A DNA stretch of 64,000 bases from Nymphaea colorata (Eukaryota; Streptophyta; Magnoliopsida; Nymphaeales; Nymphaeaceae), in contig NC_045146.1 of NCBI RefSeq assembly GCF_008831285.2, forward strand, positions 13,509,149 to 13,573,148, written 5' to 3'. A model generated the notes under the pieces. It made no database searches and was not told the DNA's origin. It saw only the letters and a list, made by a program, of their open reading frames with translations. Position numbers and translations under genes: made by a program. Every line of letters starts with the position of its first letter. Positions within the stretch are counted from its first letter, which is position 1. Shown in pieces: positions 46,501 through 59,700 of the stretch.

Positions 46501-47159
46501 GACAACGAGGGGAGATGCAAAAAATTCAATCGCCTCACTGCCATGCACCCAAGAAAAATCCTCCTCATCTTCGCTACTCTGTGAGTCATACAGTGCAACA
46601 TAACATTTTTCCTTATAAAACGGATGGACCATTAGAGGTGGTTCCCGATGAAGGGAATGTTTAGGACCGAGTGGAAGTCCATGACGTAGTGTTTACGGGG
46701 AAATCTAATATAGATTTTATGAAATCCACTTTTATGGGTTGGCTTAGAAAACATGCATCTCGTATGAAATCTAATCAGCAGATTAGAACTCTTGGTTTGG
46801 GGGGTTTTTTGGCTTGTTGCATAACTAGTGCTTGTCAGAGACGGCTCAAAGTTATTTTGCGCTATTCCTCGAAGATATGATCTGGTATCTGCATCTGGTT
46901 TTTGATATTTCTTTATCTGAGCCCAAACTTAGCACTGAATTCCAATAGCCTAAAGATATTTAGTTAAGTTATACTAGCTCGCCATCGATACTGAACCTGC
47001 TCGACTCACATTCACCTAAACCAGCCCCATTTGCGTGAATCAGATTTTTCCTTGACTGAAAAATAATTGATTATCGACAGGTCGAGCATGGGAACGATCA
47101 TCCTCATATATTTCACCCTCTCAATTCACAAGAGCGCTGGAGTTCAACATGGTAAATGA
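43594..47159 (+). CDS. Plant-specific single-pass membrane protein of unknown function, five exons
   Basis: Exons: 43594-43614, 44709-44789, 45397-45499, 46397-46580, 47081-47159; 468 nt, 155 residues. All junctions are GT-AG and the phases (0, 0, 1, 2) fit exactly. Visible order: short acidic N-terminus (MDVVLDVENTLPSDKCSRSP), a basic RALSRKGSCRTDR motif, a low-complexity Pro/Leu/Thr middle, a GRCKKFNRLTAMHPRKI motif, then a membrane segment (about 127-148) and a short tail. From memory, the RALSRKGS motif, the RC-RFNRLTA-HPRKI motif and a terminal membrane helix occur together in a family of uncharacterised plant proteins. Topology suggests a tail-anchored or type II arrangement; function unknown. 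Exon 1 (7 codons) is the least certain; translation could start at Met12 in exon 2. The introns hold a perfect hairpin (44433) and coding-like fragments. Confidence 0.82.
44433..44463. repeat. Perfect 14-bp inverted repeat with 3-base loop
   Basis: CCAGGAAGTGGTGG (44433-44446), ACT spacer, CCACCACTTCCTGG (44450-44463). It lies in the first intron of the membrane-protein gene, so the pre-mRNA would form a strong hairpin. Confidence 0.95.
44950..45222 (+). other. Coding-like frame inside intron 2 of the membrane-protein gene
   Basis: A 90-codon ATG-to-stop frame with protein-like composition (for example GVPLADFDPHPYWFAVAGLD) lies fully within the intron. It has no splice connection to the gene and no family I recognise. 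It may be a transposon fragment. A second such frame lies at 46671-46880 in intron 4. Confidence 0.3.
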
Positions 47160-49500
47160 GCTACTAAGGCGGTGCTGGTGGGAAACGATTGGGAATCTGA
47201 CGGAGTTGGGAGGCACCATCACATGGCCATGGAGTTTATTCGAGTCAAATCAGATCGCGTCTCAAGTCTCAACTGGAAGAGGAGATGTTGATGACGGCAA
47301 CTCCCGACGCAGCTGGCTGAGCTCGGCCAAGCATGGGCATTGAGTAATGCCTTCTTGGTTCCAAATGTTATCTCGTTCAAGCAGCCTCTTCATTACGAAG
47401 CTGAATAACATTGTTGTGAATATTTAGAGTTTTTTGGGGATTTCCTCTTCAGTGTTGCTTAAAATCTGAATCTGCATCTATGTCATACTGCAATTTTTTT
47501 GGCTGCATTGTGAAAGCTCTAATAATTTTTAGCACTGTGTTCCTGTCTTGTGATGTGGTTCGTTGAGTATCACCACGGCAAGTTGACCTTAATTGTTTCG
47601 ATATTTCTGGTAAATTCAATTTTAAACGTGTTCTGTTTAGGATGCATGTTGATTTCAATTTTAAACGTGTTCTGAATACAGTGAAACCAATATGCTTCCT
47701 AAACAGTATTTCTGATATTAATTTTGTAAGCCGATCAACAATACATATCAAAGGAATGGATATAGTCCACAACAATCTGCTTCCCCTTAACCATGTCTAA
47801 ATATATTGAAGTATTTTTTAGTGTGTTTGCTCAATACTTGTAAGCTAGCTACTTAAAATTTTAAATAATTTGTAGCTTTTTATCTATACTGTAAATGAAA
47901 CTCCCTGCACAGTATATTTCTACTTCTTGATTGTGCTGTGAAATAAGTTGCTTTACTTTATAACCCAAAGAAGAGGGAAACTTGTGCGTAGTAGTTAGGG
48001 TTCACTGTGAGCATCACCTATCATTGAAGGTGTGCACAGATCAGTGTCGTGAACGTCATCCACATATGGGCCTCTTATGGATACAAGTAGGGCTGTACAA
48101 TGAGTTGAGCCAATTCGAGCTTGATTTGTTTGTACACGAGCGAGCTCGAGCTTAACTGAAAACTCGATTCTAGAAATGACATGAACTTGACTCGATTAAA
48201 GTCAAGTAAGCTAATTTAATCTTGTCTTTTTTTGTAATTTTCAAACTTAAAATCAAGGAAAGAGATCAAGCCAAATGAGGAGCTGGTACATGAGGTTAAA
48301 TGAGTCGAGCTCGAGCTAACCTTGTACAGCCCCGACTTGAACTCAAGCGAGCTTAAGCTGGAGATATTGACTGGCATATAATGGTACATATTGGCTGGTA
48401 TGTTGTATCCATAAGCAAACCAATATGTAACTGATGCATCTGTTTGCGATATTGGCACAGATCACCGGGTGGTCTCTTTGCAAACCATTCTCAAACTTGG
48501 CTCCCACTTTCCCACCGATTCAGATCTAAAGTTTGGCTCCCAATTTCCTTATATCTAAAGTTAAGATCATCAACACAGAAGACAGTAAAGGGTTCCCTGC
48601 AAGGAACCGAGGGCACAACCCTTCAAATGGAAAAAGGGAGGAAAAGGGTCGGTGTTCATAGTTTCCAATTATCGTAGTTCCTCCCATCCATGTAGCTCTC
48701 CCTCGTTAGAGGTCCTTTTCTTGTTTTTCCAATGATGGTTTCATAAGCACATTCTGTCACGGATTTTTACTAAGGTTGTGTTTCTGTAGCACCGTCAAAA
48801 AATGATGTTCTGTAACAACCTGGTCGTTTAATCAATTTTTAAAATATTGTTTGTGTGTTTGAGTTACAAGATTAAGAAAATGTTTTCTGTGAATATCCAA
48901 GTTTCCTCTGAATGGTCTCAATTTTTCTCTCAAGAAACTTGTGAGTTCTCCTGTTTGGGTTGTGGGGGAAGGGGAGGCCAGAGGGTTTATTCACTCTCTT
49001 TTGTTGTTGAATCTAGGTATTTAAATCTCCCAAACATGCTTTAATGCCGTTTTGACGTTCTGCCACCAAACGGCATTTGATGGCATCATCCAGAACATGC
49101 CCTAATACTTTTAAATGAAGCTTGGTCACAAATAATATTTTAAGAGATGGAAGCTGAACCCTGATTGCTAGTCTGGCAGCCACAGGTTGCCCAAATTCAC
49201 CAATTTTTTTGGGTCTAGATAATTTTGTAGTGTCATTCCATTGTCTGGCAGACAATTGAGCTCCATGGAACCGATCTGCTATTTAGTTGTTCAATGAAAC
49301 CTATAGCTCATTATACATTTACCAAACAGCTTTAGCTTCAATTAATGTGTCTCGGTAGGATCAGATGAATATCGAATTCATATGAATCCGCTGACCAGTT
49401 TGTATTTGATAGTCTAACATTTGTTCAAACGGGTATGATCGTGTTGAATAATGGAACCCGCCACGCCTCTAAACTGTATCTGCCCGAAAGATTAACCACA
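47160..49500. other. Intergenic region with a MITE-like repeat
   Basis: No supported gene. It holds the 3' flank of the membrane-protein gene and the repeat at 48088-48333. The part right of about 49430 becomes GC-richer towards the ArfGAP gene. Confidence 0.5.
48088..48333. mobile_element. MITE-like element with GGGCTGTACAA inverted ends
   Basis: The left end TAGGGCTGTACAA (48088-48100) matches the inverted right end TTGTACAGCCCC (48322-48333) over 11 bases. The interior is rich in GAGCTCGAGC and ACTCGA motifs. No convincing target duplication is seen; similar motifs continue to about 48360, so the right border may be misplaced. Ends of the form TAGGG-TGT are typical of small hAT elements in plants. 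Confidence 0.5.
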
Positions 49501-49555
49501 ACAGCAAGAAGCCAGGCGGCCGCACGTACGGGATTCCGACGTCTCGCCCGAGACG

Positions 49556-49561
49556 CACGTG
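49556..49561 (+). promoter_or_regulatory. G-box (CACGTG) in the ArfGAP promoter or 5' UTR
   Basis: A perfect CACGTG in a GC-rich stretch about 150 bases before the start codon of the ArfGAP gene. Function is inferred from position only. Confidence 0.35.
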
Positions 49562-49706
49562 CCGACCAAGTTACACTCCACCTCGATTCAACCCTCCGTA
49601 GAATCGTAGATAGATCGCAGATCCAGGAAGCAAGGAAGAGTTCATTTGTTCATCCCTCCCTCTCCTGCTTTATCACTCCTTGTGCACCGTCCTGCGTGTA
49701 GCAAAG

Positions 49707-50675
49707 ATGGTGCATTTCCCGAAGCTGGAGGATTCCCCTATGTTCCGAGATCAGGTGGGTTTTGGTGTTCTTTGGCGTCCCCATTTCGTTTTATGTGTTG
49801 TATTGCTGGCTAATTGTTATTCCTCCAACTACCATGTTATCTTCTCAACTGTTTTCTTATGCAAACATGTAGTTTCTGCTACCATCTGATTTAAATTGCT
49901 GTATTTCAGTGTTCCATTGCTTTATCAATGATCAAACTTCTCGTTTTCTTGTTTACAATTTGGCGCATTTGGCCTCTTCCATGGGTGGTTCCAGGAACCC
50001 TGCGACACCATCATCTTGATTTTAGTGTCTCGTGTTTTACAGCGGTTGGTACGTTCCGTAATGGACCTGCGTTATCGTACGTGATTGTTATTGCTGGAAA
50101 TGATCTACTGCAATCCAGTACCTTGTGTTTCATTTTGTTCCTTTTTTCTATAACCAGGCGTTAGCTGTGTTCTGTCGTACTTCGAGTTTATTCTCTTCGC
50201 GGGTCTAAGATTGTAACTATTGTTTTCTGGATTCTCTGTAAAAATTTCTCTTTTCTATGTTGTTTGGTCGCCATTTTGCGTAGGTTGTTAGCTCTATTAA
50301 TCAATTAAGCGAATATAGCTATTATTGTCAGGCTGTTAGCTTGATTAATCAGTTAAATCAATATCTGTATTCTCTTTCGGTTTCTTCCTTTTTCTGTCAT
50401 GTCCTTTTTTGATTCATCCATCGTTTAGACAGTATTTCTGCTGCTTCTTCAAGTTCATAGTCTGTCGGCTGTATACGTGACTATGTGGAGCATATATGAT
50501 AAACCTAAAGACTGATGCAACAGCAGTTGCTATATTTTATATGAACATAAAAAACAGATGGAAAACTTTTTGCTATCACATCATTTTGCATTCGGATGCC
50601 CTTGAGTTTCCTAGAATGATCTCCTAATTTTGAGGAGCGATAATGGCAAAAGCCTCTTAAAAGTTAAAAGACCTT

Positions 50676-50730
<55 letters not shown>

Positions 50731-53700
50731 GAAGGGAACTAAAAAAGGGGCTGAAGGTATGTTAAAAGGAAGCAATTAAAATGAAAAGGAAATTTAGTGT
50801 AAAATTTGACGTTTAATGGTTCAAAACATAGCCTTTTGAGAAAACCTACTTTGGTCGGTCGACTTGGTTGATAGTGCGCCTGACTGACTAATACCTATGG
50901 ACTAGTTGGTTGGCCAGCGCTTAGGTCAGCTAGGTGCCTAGTGGGACTGTCTGGTCCCTAGGTTAACAACTAAGCTCCTAATCGAGGGTAAAACCAAATG
51001 AACGTGATTAGACAGGAAGAAAATTTTGTGTGGCATTTTTTCAGTATGTCATATGAAACCTGTCTTTATTCTACGACACACTTCTTTTTCAGATTTTCTT
51101 GAAATTGTTTGGTCCTATAAAGAAAACTGCACATGCATCTGAGAGCTATAAATGAAAATGGATAATGAACATTTCAATTCTAATACGGTTATGTATGATA
51201 AACTTAAACTCTTTTCTATGCTAATTGACTGTATAGCCTGCATGATAAAATTAGAATATAAGCAAGAACATAGGCATTAGCACTAGTTTTGGATTGGCCA
51301 GGAAGATCCTTTGATACCATTTCCATTCAATAAGCTCTAAATAATAGGTGGGTGCCATACTTGTGTTGAGGATATCTCTCACATATAGGCACGCCCCTGC
51401 CATTTTTCAATCCTAAGTCCTGGTTTCTGGCTTTCAATTTTGAGAGCGATTATTGTTGCCCCGATGTTATTCTATGACCAAAGTACTGTGCAAAGGTCTT
51501 GATAAAGCAACTGTGTGATGTATATATTTTTGTATGTCTGGCAATTCAAATGTAACGTCCCTAGCTTTTCTTGTGGTGAATATGTTGTTGATTACAGTAT
51601 TTTCCATAATATCAGAAGAGAATGATTTGTTTATCAAAATTATTGGGTCTATGGCGTGGTTCTTAGTTTACTAAATGGAGGCAGGTGTATTCACATAGTT
51701 GGATTGAGAGAACAATTCTTGCAAGGATAGTGTGGTCTTACTGAGTGGCAAAGATGATCTTTTTGAAAAATCTATCTGAAATTTACATACGAGTACAGAA
51801 AACACATGCCTAGGTACAAGTGTTATACTGTTTTATTTGTGAAGTATAGACTAAAAATTTATGTTTATGCCTAGCAACTGTTTTTAAGCTTCCATATCTT
51901 ATGAAAGGCTCTCTGAATCTCCACCTTATGCCCTTGAAGTTTGAAGTTCAACAGCACTCTATTGGTTATTTCTAGTAACTTTTATCTAAACTTAGTGTTG
52001 CTGCTGTGTGCTTCCAGTACTTCTTCCTTTTTGATGGGACAGTATTAATATCATGAAGGTCCACCAAGCAAATCTGGTTTATTAGCCATGTTTTATTTTT
52101 AATGTGTCTTGTATAGTTATATGGGTTTTCATCTATTTTTTGACTAAACAAGGCTATTACATTGATATTGTTATTGTTGCTTTTCATGTAACCCTGGAGC
52201 AACAGAGATGAATATAATTAAATCCGAAGTCCTTTACTCTAACCAAACCTGTAAAACCATATTTTATATTTTTCTCATGGTCACATAGGTCAATTTATTG
52301 GAAGAGAATGCAGAACAGTTAAGAGATCGATGCCAAAGATTCTACAAAGGATGCAAGAAGTTCACGTAAGTAATTTGTATTCTCTTCCTTATTTGTCCAT
52401 TTGTTTATCTGTGCGCTAAATGTGATACGAGTATGCTGGGAGCATTTAAGTAAATAACACACTGGTACTAAAGAGAAAATTCCCGGAGATCTTGGTCAAT
52501 CTTGGATGGACAGGTGGTAGTGTACTTGATGATTGATATCGATGTTGTAAAAATCTATTCTTGAATCAAAGTGGCTGGGCTGTTGATTAGGTGAATCTGC
52601 TGATTACTGATTCAGCTGAACTGGTGGTGAATTGGCCAAAAATATAAAAAAAATATTTTTGAAAAATGAATAGTAAAATTATCTAAAATATAAAGAAATC
52701 TTAAATTTTTTTAACAAAACTGTTAGAGGCTGACACATGGCAACCTGAAATCAGCCACCAAATCAAATCAATTTGCCAGTGATTCAATTTAAATTGGCCG
52801 ATTCAGGCTGATTGTGACGACAGTGATTGGTATTGTAGTAGTAACTTGCTGGATAAACTAGTGAACCACAGTAACACAAGTGATAGTAAATGGCAGCTGG
52901 AATATTGAAGGTATCTTTAAAGTCCTATGTGAATACATGGTTTAAGTTATTGGTAATCAGAAAAAAATGCATGTCTTTTGCTAAGTAAGTTTGTGTCATA
53001 TATCCTGGTAGTGTGATTGAAATACCCTTGTATAGTTGGTCACTGTTAAGGGCATTCTAAGGCAGCATTACATACACTTGTAAAAAGCATTAGTGCTTTC
53101 TTTTCTGTCTTCAAATTAGGTTAGATTTCTAACATGTATCAAAGTCATCAGCCATCGTGGGAGCAGAATGACAAGCCTGCTTGGTTTCTTTCTTTCATAT
53201 ATCTACCCAATAAGTTTGTATTCACAAGTCATTAAACTTGTGTGTAATAATTCTGTTAAAGAACAATGATCCAAAAGTTTTCTTTTGGGTCAATATCATC
53301 TGCCGTTTTGTGCCACAAGAAAAGTGGGAAGTGCTTGTGTCAACACTTTATTTAAATGGAGTAAAACATTGTTATTTAAGCTGGAGGACTCTAGAACTGA
53401 GTCACTTTCCCATAAAACTAAAACAGCTGATTTTTTTTTTTTTCATAATATACATATTTGAATTGTCTTAAAAGGTCTGATGATTTTGAATTTACTAGTT
53501 TAGCAATTTGAAGCCTCCACAGATTTCACCCATACGATCATGTCTAAAACTCACATGAAAATCTTTGTAGATGCACAAATATTGATGTTGCACTTGGACT
53601 GGATGGTTAACATGCTTATCATCAATATCATCTTCATTTCAGAGTGGTTCTTGGAGAAGCATGCAGCGGTGATAATTCTTTTGCCGACTCACTGGAATCA

Positions 53701-56700
53701 TTTAGTGGTGCACGTGATGATCTCATCAGCATAGCTATTGGAGGTACTTTATGCCCTTGGAACTGCATGTTTGTGCCTTTTATTTTCTTAATTTATTTCA
53801 TATAATGACACCATTCATGTGCTTTTTTATTTCCAAATTCTAAAAGGAGGTATGAGTACTGGATACCTGAAGCTGTCACCTTTTGTGTCTTAGCATCGAA
53901 ATCTCAACTTTCTACTGTTTCGTCTTAACTGTTTCTGACGTGCACTGAGGAGACTGAATTAACCCACATATTTGGTGGCAAGTTTTCTTAGGCAAATGTA
54001 TGCTTTTGTTGCTATTACAAATTAGAGGTCCAACAAGTTGAACTCACAATGAAATCTACCATAAAAAATCTGTTTGTTTGTGCTCTTGATATGACATTTA
54101 CTTTTCAGATGGTTGATGTAATAATCCCAGCACTTATTGAAGCAGAAAGAAATCACAGTTACTGATTGCATTCTGTCAGTTGGATTAGGTAGGATGAGAG
54201 AGTAGGAATTCTGACATATCGGTGCCACAAAAATGATGGTTTGATTTTCTTGCTTGCAATGACCTGATCCAAGTTTACGTGAATAACCAATTCAGGAGTA
54301 CTCAAGAATAGCCATGCTAGAATTTTATTAGCAAAGGTATGGACTTCCACAAATAAAAGCTTATGGTCAAAAGAGTAGAAACTAGAAACTATAATATCTT
54401 GGAGCTTGATTTGATAAAAGCTAATCTATTTTCAAGCTAATGATAAAAGCTCTACAAGTCTTAATTCTTGGTTCATGAGAACCGGCAGATTAGAGGGGTT
54501 TCTCTTTAGCAACACTGTCCAATTCAGATATTGGGTTCCCAGGATCAGGCTAATAAAATGTTTGTTCTGTAGATTTCAGACTTGAGACTAAGGATTTCAT
54601 GGTTGCACAGCTGTAGATGCATTTAAATAAGGCAGAGAACCTTGGAATATACATAATCTTTTACTACAAACAAAGACGTATTTTCTGTCATCTGCATATA
54701 CTGATGAAATTGTTCATGGTTCATGCATTCCATGAACCTTAAGGTCAAAATATGAACTTAAAGTGTTTAGTGTATGTTATACGGGGAGAAAATTTGTCCT
54801 TTTACTAAAAGTGGATTGATATAAAGATAAATCACCTTTTCTGTAGGAAGAATTGAATTGGTTGCTTATCATGGGATTATGTCCTGTTGGCATAATGTCC
54901 ATGATCTTTAGGTTTACAAACTGGTAGATTTCGTACAACCTTTGCATGCCTGCATAAAAGTGTTATTCTTCAACAATTGGAGTGCAATTGAGTATTTGTG
55001 TAACATCTTGAAAGTTTCATCTATCCTTTTGTCTTCAGAACCAACAAAAACATGACACTAATCACTCTTTGGAAAATCTCTGGTGCATTATTCATCAACT
55101 TAAACGAATAATTGTAACTAATAAGTTAATCAAACAGACAAAAAATTCCTCCGCTTGTTTTGATGGCTAATAGAAGGTTTAAGTTTATGCAGTACTCATG
55201 AAGACTGAACCTCCTAGTACTGTATTATGTGAATGCTATATTACTTTTCTCTACTTATTTTTCTGAATCTTTTACATCTCTTTTTGACTTTTCTGTTAGG
55301 TCCTGTTATGTCAAAATTCATCGCAACTTTTCGTGAACTTGGTAGCTACAAGGAACTGCTTCGATCGCAAGTAATCATCTGCTAGTATTTATTTTCTTTA
55401 TTTCATTTTACAACATTTTTTCGCTGTTGTTATTCTTCTCAAATAGTATATTCAATGAGCACTATGCCATGTAAACATTAAAGACTTTCGTTGCCAAAAA
55501 ATGAAATAACGGGTGAAAATTTGACAATTTGGCTGGTTATAAGTTCATTCCTTTCAATAACCCGGAACGGTTGTGTAGTCTATAAGCTGCTGGATTAGTA
55601 CACAAGGTTACCCAAAAGCAGAGCTTCCAGAAAGTATGTGACTCTGATGAGCTACAACTGTTCACACCATGAAGAGAACTGGTTAAGAAAAATTTTCCTT
55701 CATGTTGCTGGTTTATCACTAGTTGGAATTTGCCTCAATTTCATGGAAACTGTGTCAGTGTCATATATGTGTCTGCGACTCTGGGTACCTGAGAGAAGTG
55801 GTTGATCATGTTCATCATCTTAACTTTTTACATAGCGTTCTAAATGAGTTTTCCTGAAAAAGTTATACTTGAAGCAGAATAAAATAGATGTTAGTTTACC
55901 CTTCTTGACTTACAAGATCTGTGTTTAGGGATTTGAAGTGATCCAAACAGGTCTGTTTTCAGTGTTCAACGGATAGTCACAACTATAGGTCTCAGATTTT
56001 TGGGTTCCAAAAATTAGAAATAGGAAAAAAAGTTGTGAAAAATGAAACTATGAGTTTTTTACAAATTTTATTACAAAAAATTAAATTATTTGTTAATTTT
56101 TTTAAAAATAACAAAAACATTTAAATAATAATTTTTAAAAAACTTTGAAAACTTTATGAGTCTTTGTTTTATTAATTTTTGGCAATATTATCACAATATA
56201 ATATAGGAGGTATTTGTGGATATGGTTCAACCTTGGCCTTTTCTTTCATAGGAGCTGGCTTGAGACCTTAAATGCTCCCAGCATAAGCATAACCTAAGCC
56301 TTGGCTAGGTCATGTGAAAAAGTAAATATTTTAAATATATTTTGAAGAGCAAGGAGTAAAAGATATGCCTGGGCTGTTTAAATATGTGGGCTTCTAAGAA
56401 TGATAAAGTGAAAAAATTGAATTTCACTATTTAAGTAACTTGTGGAAAATTAATGTCCAGTTCACAACTCTTTCATCTTTGTGTGATTGTAACCATTGTT
56501 CTTTGGAAAATCTCAGCAAGGTTTTTTTTTTTTTGGGTATTTTTCAACAAAGTTGTTGTTCTCAGGTAAATTTCGAGAAAATCTTGACAATTTTTAAAAA
56601 AATTTAAAAACAATAGAATAATAAGAAACCTTAAAAATTCCTAAAATTAAAAAAATATTAAATCTCAAGGAATAAATTCGTGAGATTTTCATTTTTGGTG

Positions 56701-59700
56701 AAATTTTCAAAATCTCGTGATTTTTTCCCCTTTTTTTCATTCTATTTGATTTTCTCGTAAATATCGTGAAATTTATGAAAATCTCGTGATATCTGTGACA
56801 CTAAACCAAAGGCAGACATCATATACTGAAGCTATGCTTGTTACCAAAATATGCACTGCAGGAGAAAGAGATAATAACTTACAACCAAAACAAGAAGCTG
56901 TCATAGTGACGTCCCATTAACTGAATGTATAAATGACAGGGGTTTGTGTACAAAATTCTATATTTTATTAACACCTACTGGTATGAAATGACAAATACTT
57001 CTGAATTGATGCTAACAGTGGCACCTCTCTCGTTCTCTCTAGATGTGTGTGTGTATCTTGGGGTAACAAAAAATAGTGGGAATAGGGAGTGGGAAAGGAT
57101 GGTGGTTCCCATTTGTCTCCCTTTTGCCTTATTTTGTATGAAAAATAACAAAGTGGGGATATGTTACTTTGGAGCGTGATGTTGCCTCTTCCTTTGAGAA
57201 TTAACATAAAATGGAGGGAACTTTCCCACTGCGGAATTTATTAAAACTGCAACTTGAGGGCTGCAAAGTGCTCTATTATGTGTGAGCAAAACTGCTATTC
57301 ACCTACTGCGGAATTTGTGCCTATTTGGTGGTATGAATTAATGTCAATATAAAGACCACAGAGTGCACAAATAATGTACATATCTAAAGCAGTTACAAGA
57401 CTTAGAATCTGTAATGTTTATACTGCCACTGAAAACATAGCCTGGTTGTCATTGCTAGACTTGGATAAAGTTATTTTCTTTCTTTGATTTCGTAAAAGCG
57501 TGTAAAACAGAAGTTTTGTTATCAATCTGGTAGTCTTGTTTGATAAATGTCACAGGAAAACATTTTGCTGTTATTTTAAGATTACAAAAGTACTCATGAT
57601 TCATGTGCTGTCTCTATAGGTGGAGCATATGTTAACTGAGCGCTTACTGCAGTTCATGAATGCCGATCTTCATGATGTTAAGGTATTCTATCATCCACTA
57701 ATCTATCCATTGCAAAAGTGTTTATGGTGCCACTTGTGAATGCATTAGGTTGTCTCTAACCATGAATACATGGTAAAGCTGAGTTTCTTAGACTATGACT
57801 CTTCCTGGTGGAAAGAACTTTTGGTGATAGCTGCCAATACCTTGGGTTTCAAGTTAGGACAATTATCCATGGTCACCATGTTAGGGACTGGCTTGTGTAG
57901 AAAAGAAAGCGGTACAAGAGCATTCCTATGGTCGAACAGTCTGCAGGCTATAATTTGAAGCATAGTTAATCAGTATATTTCTATATTGTCATATGCCCTA
58001 GAAGGATATTCATACCAAGATTGAGGGAATGCAACTGTCATATACCCTGCAGAAAATTTGTTCCTCTCATTTGCTTCTTTATTTGGTCTGGCCTTGGAGA
58101 AGGAGTTTCCCCTAGGGTATTTTTTTTTGCCATAAACTGGTAGCAGCCTGCAAAGCCTCAGCTTCGCTGTCACCAATAATAAGTGAGATATATATATTAA
58201 TTCTTTCTTTCTTCACTTATTATCTGTCCACTGTTAGAATTTCACTTATCTTTTCCATGGCATATGTAGGATTCTCGTCGGCGCTTTGACAAAGCCACAC
58301 TTGCTTATGATCAGGTATCCTCCCCTTTCTGATAGATTGAGCTTTAGTAGAGATGACCGTCAGAAATCTAAAATTGAAATAAACAGTTCTCAACTTCTTA
58401 TAAGCAGTTTAAAATATTCTATTTTCTCACATATCTTTTGGCTAAATAGTGGTAAAAACACATAAATGAATCTCAAAAAACACATGCAGTAAAAGTATAG
58501 GAAAATGAGAAAACATGCTAAACTTCCTTTTTCAGAACCTTTTACATATGAGACCATGAATATTGTGATAAAACCTTGACATTTTCATTTAGGTCAAATT
58601 CTAAGTGTTTGGTGGTATTTTTAGCTATACTTATGAGATTTGTGACTGTGGAAAAGAATTCTTATATACTTGCATCAGCACCAGGGAGAAAAATGGAGTT
58701 TATGAGAATAATATTGATAAATCCTCATGTAGGGCTTGGCACATTCATTTAGATTACTTCAAACTCGTTCATCATGTTCTTATATACTTGCATCAGCACC
58801 AGGGAGAAAAAAGGAGATTATGAGAATAATATTGATAAATCCTCATGTAGGGCTTGGCACATTCATTTAAATTACTTCAAACTCGTTCATCAGGTCAAGT
58901 CATCGTCTGTGCCCCTCCTCATTTGATTAGTTCAAATTTCAGCCTTTCTCCAAGACTACAGGAATCTCATGGCATTCAAAAGCTCCTAACATGGTTATGT
59001 GATATAAAAGTACCCAAAATTTTCATAACTCCTGTGATGAACTAAAATCCTGAAAGGGTCTATCAAGAGCTTCCAGGACCCCCTTTATGAGCAGGAAAGG
59101 GGATGCCAACTTGAAAGGTCTCTCTCAACATGTAAGGTTGGAGGGTGATGTCCACTTGCATCTAGAAGCTTGTAATCTTCACTTTGTAGCCTTCTTAGGC
59201 TCTGATACCATTCTAATAAGGGTGGCCTTTAACCCAATCGCTTTAGTATCTGCAAGGGGTTAATTTAGGAAAGAAAACTGTTCTTGGTTTCATCACTATT
59301 TAGATAAATCAATGAGAATACATGGCAAAAGGTTCCTTTTCTTAACTTTATATCTGAAATAATGCATGTTAGTAGATTGGCGTTTTTGTAGCTCTCAAGA
59401 CTCAAGAGTTAATGGTTCCAATCTTGTTTTCACTTTGTACATTTGTTTTTGAAAGGAAAAAAGTAAGTTTCCGTTCAGGTTTTTACTTTAGCAGAGCTGA
59501 ATTCTAGCTCAGCCACCCAAGCTTGGCTGTTGTATACCTTGGTTGGCCTGTAATCTTTTCTAATTTTGGTAACTAATCTCAGTTGTCGATACATGGAAAA
59601 TATTCTAGTGGAGAAAATGAATAGGTCCTATGTTTCCAATGTTTGTGAAGTTCTACAATGTTGACTTGCTTACTTTCTTCAGCTTTTTGATGTACAAATT

